Below, in pieces: positions 61,846 through 64,000 of a stretch of DNA of 64,000 bases. Made by a program: the position numbers and the translations under genes. The notes beneath the pieces are model-generated. The model was not told the origin of the DNA, did not search any database, and saw only the letters and a program-made list of their open reading frames with translations. How positions within the stretch are numbered: the stretch's first letter is position 1; each line of letters opens with the position of its first letter. This stretch comes from Plectonema cf. radiosum LEGE 06105 (GTDB lineage Bacteria > Cyanobacteriota > Cyanobacteriia > Cyanobacteriales > Nostocaceae), in the NCBI RefSeq assembly GCF_015207665.1, contig NZ_JADEWL010000017.1:1-64000 (forward strand), given 5' to 3'.

Positions 61846-63300
61846 TCATTCTATAACTGCTGCACTATCCTCGGTTTCTTCCCCTTCCAATAATGCTGTT
61901 AACGCTTCCATTTCTTCCATCGCGGTTTGCAATTTGGTCATAATTTCCGCTGCAATTACATCGGGTTCCGGTAAATCTTCCCCTGACTGCAAGCTTTCAT
62001 CCCGCAACCAAGTAATATCAAGGTTTTCTCCCCGTTTGGCGATTTCTTCTCGACTAAAACAGCGATAGCGTCCCGTTTCTCCCGTATCTACGCGGTTGCT
62101 TCCCCCATTCGCGTCATCTCCGTAAAAGGTTTCAAATTCCTGGAAATGTTCTCTAGTTAAGGGGGTGCGTTTACCAAATGTCGCCATATTGGTACGCATA
62201 TCGTAGAACCAAATTTGCTTAGTATTACCTTTTTCTGTAGTTCCCCGTTGGAAGAATAAGACGTTGGTTTTAACACCTTGAGCATAGAAAATACCCGTAG
62301 GCAATCTGAGAATTGTATGCAAATTGCATTTATCCATCAAATCGGCGCGAATGCTCTTTCCTTGGTTGTCTTCAAACAATACGTTATCCGGTAAAACCAC
62401 CGCTGCGCGTCCGGATGGCTTCAGCCCCCGATAAATATGTTGTAAAAATGCTAACTGCTTGTTGGATGTGGGGTAAGTAAAATCATCGCGAGAAGGTAAA
62501 CCACCACCTTTTTTAGTTCCAAAGGGCGGATTCGTCAGGATAACATTAGCTGTCTTCAACCGTTGTCCGTCGTTGGAAAGCGTATCACCTAAACTAACTT
62601 CTCCTTCTATCCCGTGTAGCAGCATATTCATCAACAGCAAGCGGTGGGCATCTTGCACCAATTCAATGCCGTAAAATGCCTTTGTACGCTGGAATTCCTG
62701 GAGTTCTGCGGGTAAGTCAAATAATTCGCCGGTGTGCTGTTTGATATATCTATCCGCTGCAATCAAAAATCCACCAGTACCCGCTGCGGGGTCTTGTATT
62801 AGTTCTCCCGGCTGCGGTTTAATTAAATTAACCATACAGTCAATCAAAGGACGCGGTGTAAAATATTGTCCTGCACCGGATTTCTTTTCTGAAGCGTTTT
62901 TTTCTAGAAGTCCTTCGTAAAGGTCGCCCAAACCCTCTTCCTTGGCGGAATACCAGTCCAATTCGTCTATACTTTTAACCAGCTTGTTGAGAATGCGCGG
63001 CTGTTTGAGTGCAGTTTGGGCATTAGCGAAGATTGCTTGTATCCGTGGCGAATTTGTATCGGAACCCAATTTTAACAGCGCGGTGCGGTAAAAGTTTAAT
63101 TGTTCGATGCCTTCTAAAGTTACCAAACTTTCCCAGCGATAGCCTTCTGGGATTTGGCTTTCCGTATCCGTTTCCTTCGCCATCTTCAAGAATAGCAAGT
63201 ATGTTAACTCTGTCACATAAGCGAGATAAGTAATACCATCATCCCGCAGTACGTGGCAAAGATTCCAGAGTTTTTGGACGATATCAGTAGTTGCGCTCAA
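61846..63300 (-). CDS. hsdM: Type I restriction-modification methyltransferase subunit (HsdM)
   Basis: N6-adenine methyltransferase of 484 aa: HsdM N-terminal helical domain (LWNLCHVLRDDGITYLAYVT), SAM motif DPAAGTGGFLIAADRY and catalytic NPPFGTKKGGG (NPPF). Complete. It needs HsdS for specificity; the only HsdS here is the chimeric half subunit downstream. No full hsdR lies in the window; the HsdR-N-like gene at 30 kb has no helicase. Confidence 0.92.
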   Translation of the reverse strand: MSATTDIVQKLWNLCHVLRDDGITYLAYVTELTYLLFLKMAKETDTESQIPEGYRWESLVTLEGIEQLNFYRTALLKLGSDTNSPRIQAIFANAQTALKQPRILNKLVKSIDELDWYSAKEEGLGDLYEGLLEKNASEKKSGAGQYFTPRPLIDCMVNLIKPQPGELIQDPAAGTGGFLIAADRYIKQHTGELFDLPAELQEFQRTKAFYGIELVQDAHRLLLMNMLLHGIEGEVSLGDTLSNDGQRLKTANVILTNPPFGTKKGGGLPSRDDFTYPTSNKQLAFLQHIYRGLKPSGRAAVVLPDNVLFEDNQGKSIRADLMDKCNLHTILRLPTGIFYAQGVKTNVLFFQRGTTEKGNTKQIWFYDMRTNMATFGKRTPLTREHFQEFETFYGDDANGGSNRVDTGETGRYRCFSREEIAKRGENLDITWLRDESLQSGEDLPEPDVIAAEIMTKLQTAMEEMEALTALLEGEETEDSAAVIE

Positions 63301-63551
63301 GGTTAATAATTAATAGTAAGTATATAAATGCTGCTTTGTGATTATAAGCAATTAGGCAGTGTTGTCAAAGTTAGATATTGTGCTGATAATAAGCGTAAAG
63401 AAGGATAACAACAGATAAAGTTATTTACCTCTTTACCACATTTGTTGCTTATAACTATCAAATTTTGCGACGTTACTTTCATATATAAATAAAAATTCAG
63501 TATAAAATTTAGAACCAACATAGAAGTAAAATAAAAAGGGAAATAAATGCT

Positions 63552-63824
63552 ATGACAACCAATTTACCTCTAAAATTATCACATTTGCCTAACAGTCTAC
63601 CCTTAGATGGTGCCGTCCGCATTGAGTTAGTAGAAGGAGTACCAATCTTTCGTGCTTCTAATTTAGTCCAAGGACGCATTGAAGCATTATTAATTAAACA
63701 AAAAGAATCAGAACTGACTTCAGAAGAAGTAACAGAATTAGATAAATATGAAGAATTAGACGATTATCTGAGTTTGGTAAATCGGATTGTTAGAAATACA
63801 TCTTTAATTCAGAACGAAAGTTAA
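63552..63824 (+). CDS. Small protein, 90 aa, antitoxin-like
   Basis: MTTNLPLKLSHLPNSLPLDG, then VRIELVEGVPIFRASNLVQG. It is short and acidic in its second half (SEEVTELDKYEELDDYLSLV) and precedes an HNH gene by 25 bp. I think such small proteins pair with HNH nucleases in cyanobacteria, but the family is not certain. Confidence 0.6.
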   Translation: MTTNLPLKLSHLPNSLPLDGAVRIELVEGVPIFRASNLVQGRIEALLIKQKESELTSEEVTELDKYEELDDYLSLVNRIVRNTSLIQNES

Positions 63825-63849
63825 TTACAAAAAAGACGGAAACTTGTCT

Positions 63850-64000
63850 GTGAATCGTTACATTAGTGAAGCTACTCAAATCCAAGTAAGACAAAGAGCC
63901 AAGTTTTTGTGTGAGTATTGTCACGCATCGGAACAATGGCAGTATGTTTCCTTCACTGTAGACCATGTAATTCCTATTTCTAAAGGTGGTGCTAACTCAA
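63850..64000 (+). CDS. HNH endonuclease, N-terminal part, runs off the right edge
   Basis: From GTG: NRYISEATQIQVRQRAKFLC then EYCHASEQ, then FTVDHVIPISKGGANS. CxxC and DHVIP(I)SKGG are the HNH_5-type core with the catalytic His. The end lies outside. It probably forms an operon with the preceding 90-aa gene. Confidence 0.8.
   Translation, partial: MNRYISEATQIQVRQRAKFLCEYCHASEQWQYVSFTVDHVIPISKGGANS

Overview
The window looks like part of a large, low-GC plasmid of a filamentous (Nostocales-type) cyanobacterium. The signs are the C-terminal part of a CyRepA1-type replication protein at the left edge, a ParA/ParB pair, a MobV relaxase fused to a primase-like domain, several toxin-antitoxin pairs, HIP1 sites (GCGATCGC), short GC-rich palindromic repeats of the Nostocales kind, and a 27-member tRNA array. 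As I remember it, a comparable 26-gene cluster sits on a plasmid of Anabaena PCC 7120. Host and plasmid status are inferred from content only.

Layout, left to right. (1) 1-2.5 kb: replication protein tail and an unknown gene. (2) 2.5-23.7 kb: a defence locus. It has a methyltransferase of the phosphorothioation-associated family, two DUF4007 proteins, two giant P-loop ATPases (1152 and 1809 aa), a PglZ phosphatase-fold protein, a short BrxL-like AAA+ protein and a DndA-type cysteine desulfurase. It mixes BREX and DNA-phosphorothioation parts but has no dndC, dndD or dndE here. A block with 22-bp repeats, a LAGLIDADG nuclease and an HTH-HNH protein separates its two halves. (3) 24-27 kb: parAB and a VapBC-like pair. 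The parB reading frame contains seven copies of a palindrome at 42/45-bp spacing, a probable centromere inside the gene. (4) 27-39 kb: an SF1 helicase, an HsdR-N-like nuclease, the MobV-TOPRIM relaxase, a three-gene membrane/ATPase operon and a Septu-like ATPase + HNH pair with a frameshifted HNH gene. (5) 39.3-50.1 kb: a minus-strand tRNA array covering all 20 amino acids, with a consensus-like promoter at its head. It is damaged by an HNH gene running into tRNA-Ser, short repeats inside three tRNAs, and a TnpB insertion sequence that splits tRNA-Lys. That insertion sequence is itself split by a 6191-bp Tn3-family transposon with 91-bp terminal inverted repeats and a 5-bp target duplication. 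(6) 50.1-52 kb: an IsrB (RuvC-only OMEGA nuclease) gene preceded by a structured, omegaRNA-like region. (7) 52-59 kb: Uma2 nuclease, tyrosine integrase, fatty-acid hydroxylase, a secreted repeat protein, a two-component pair and small or broken genes. (8) 59-64 kb: a type I restriction locus (hsdM) rebuilt by toxin-antitoxin insertions. Its S subunit now begins with half a PIN toxin. An HNH gene runs off the right edge.

How it fits together: replication (CyRepA1), partition (ParAB plus intragenic sites), transfer (MobV) and addiction (VapBC-type pairs) maintain the replicon. The defence genes (BREX/phosphorothioation-like, Septu-like, type I R-M) and nested RNA-guided and DDE transposons are its cargo. 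Several genes have a single-base frameshift of the same sign, from decay or from homopolymer errors in the assembly.
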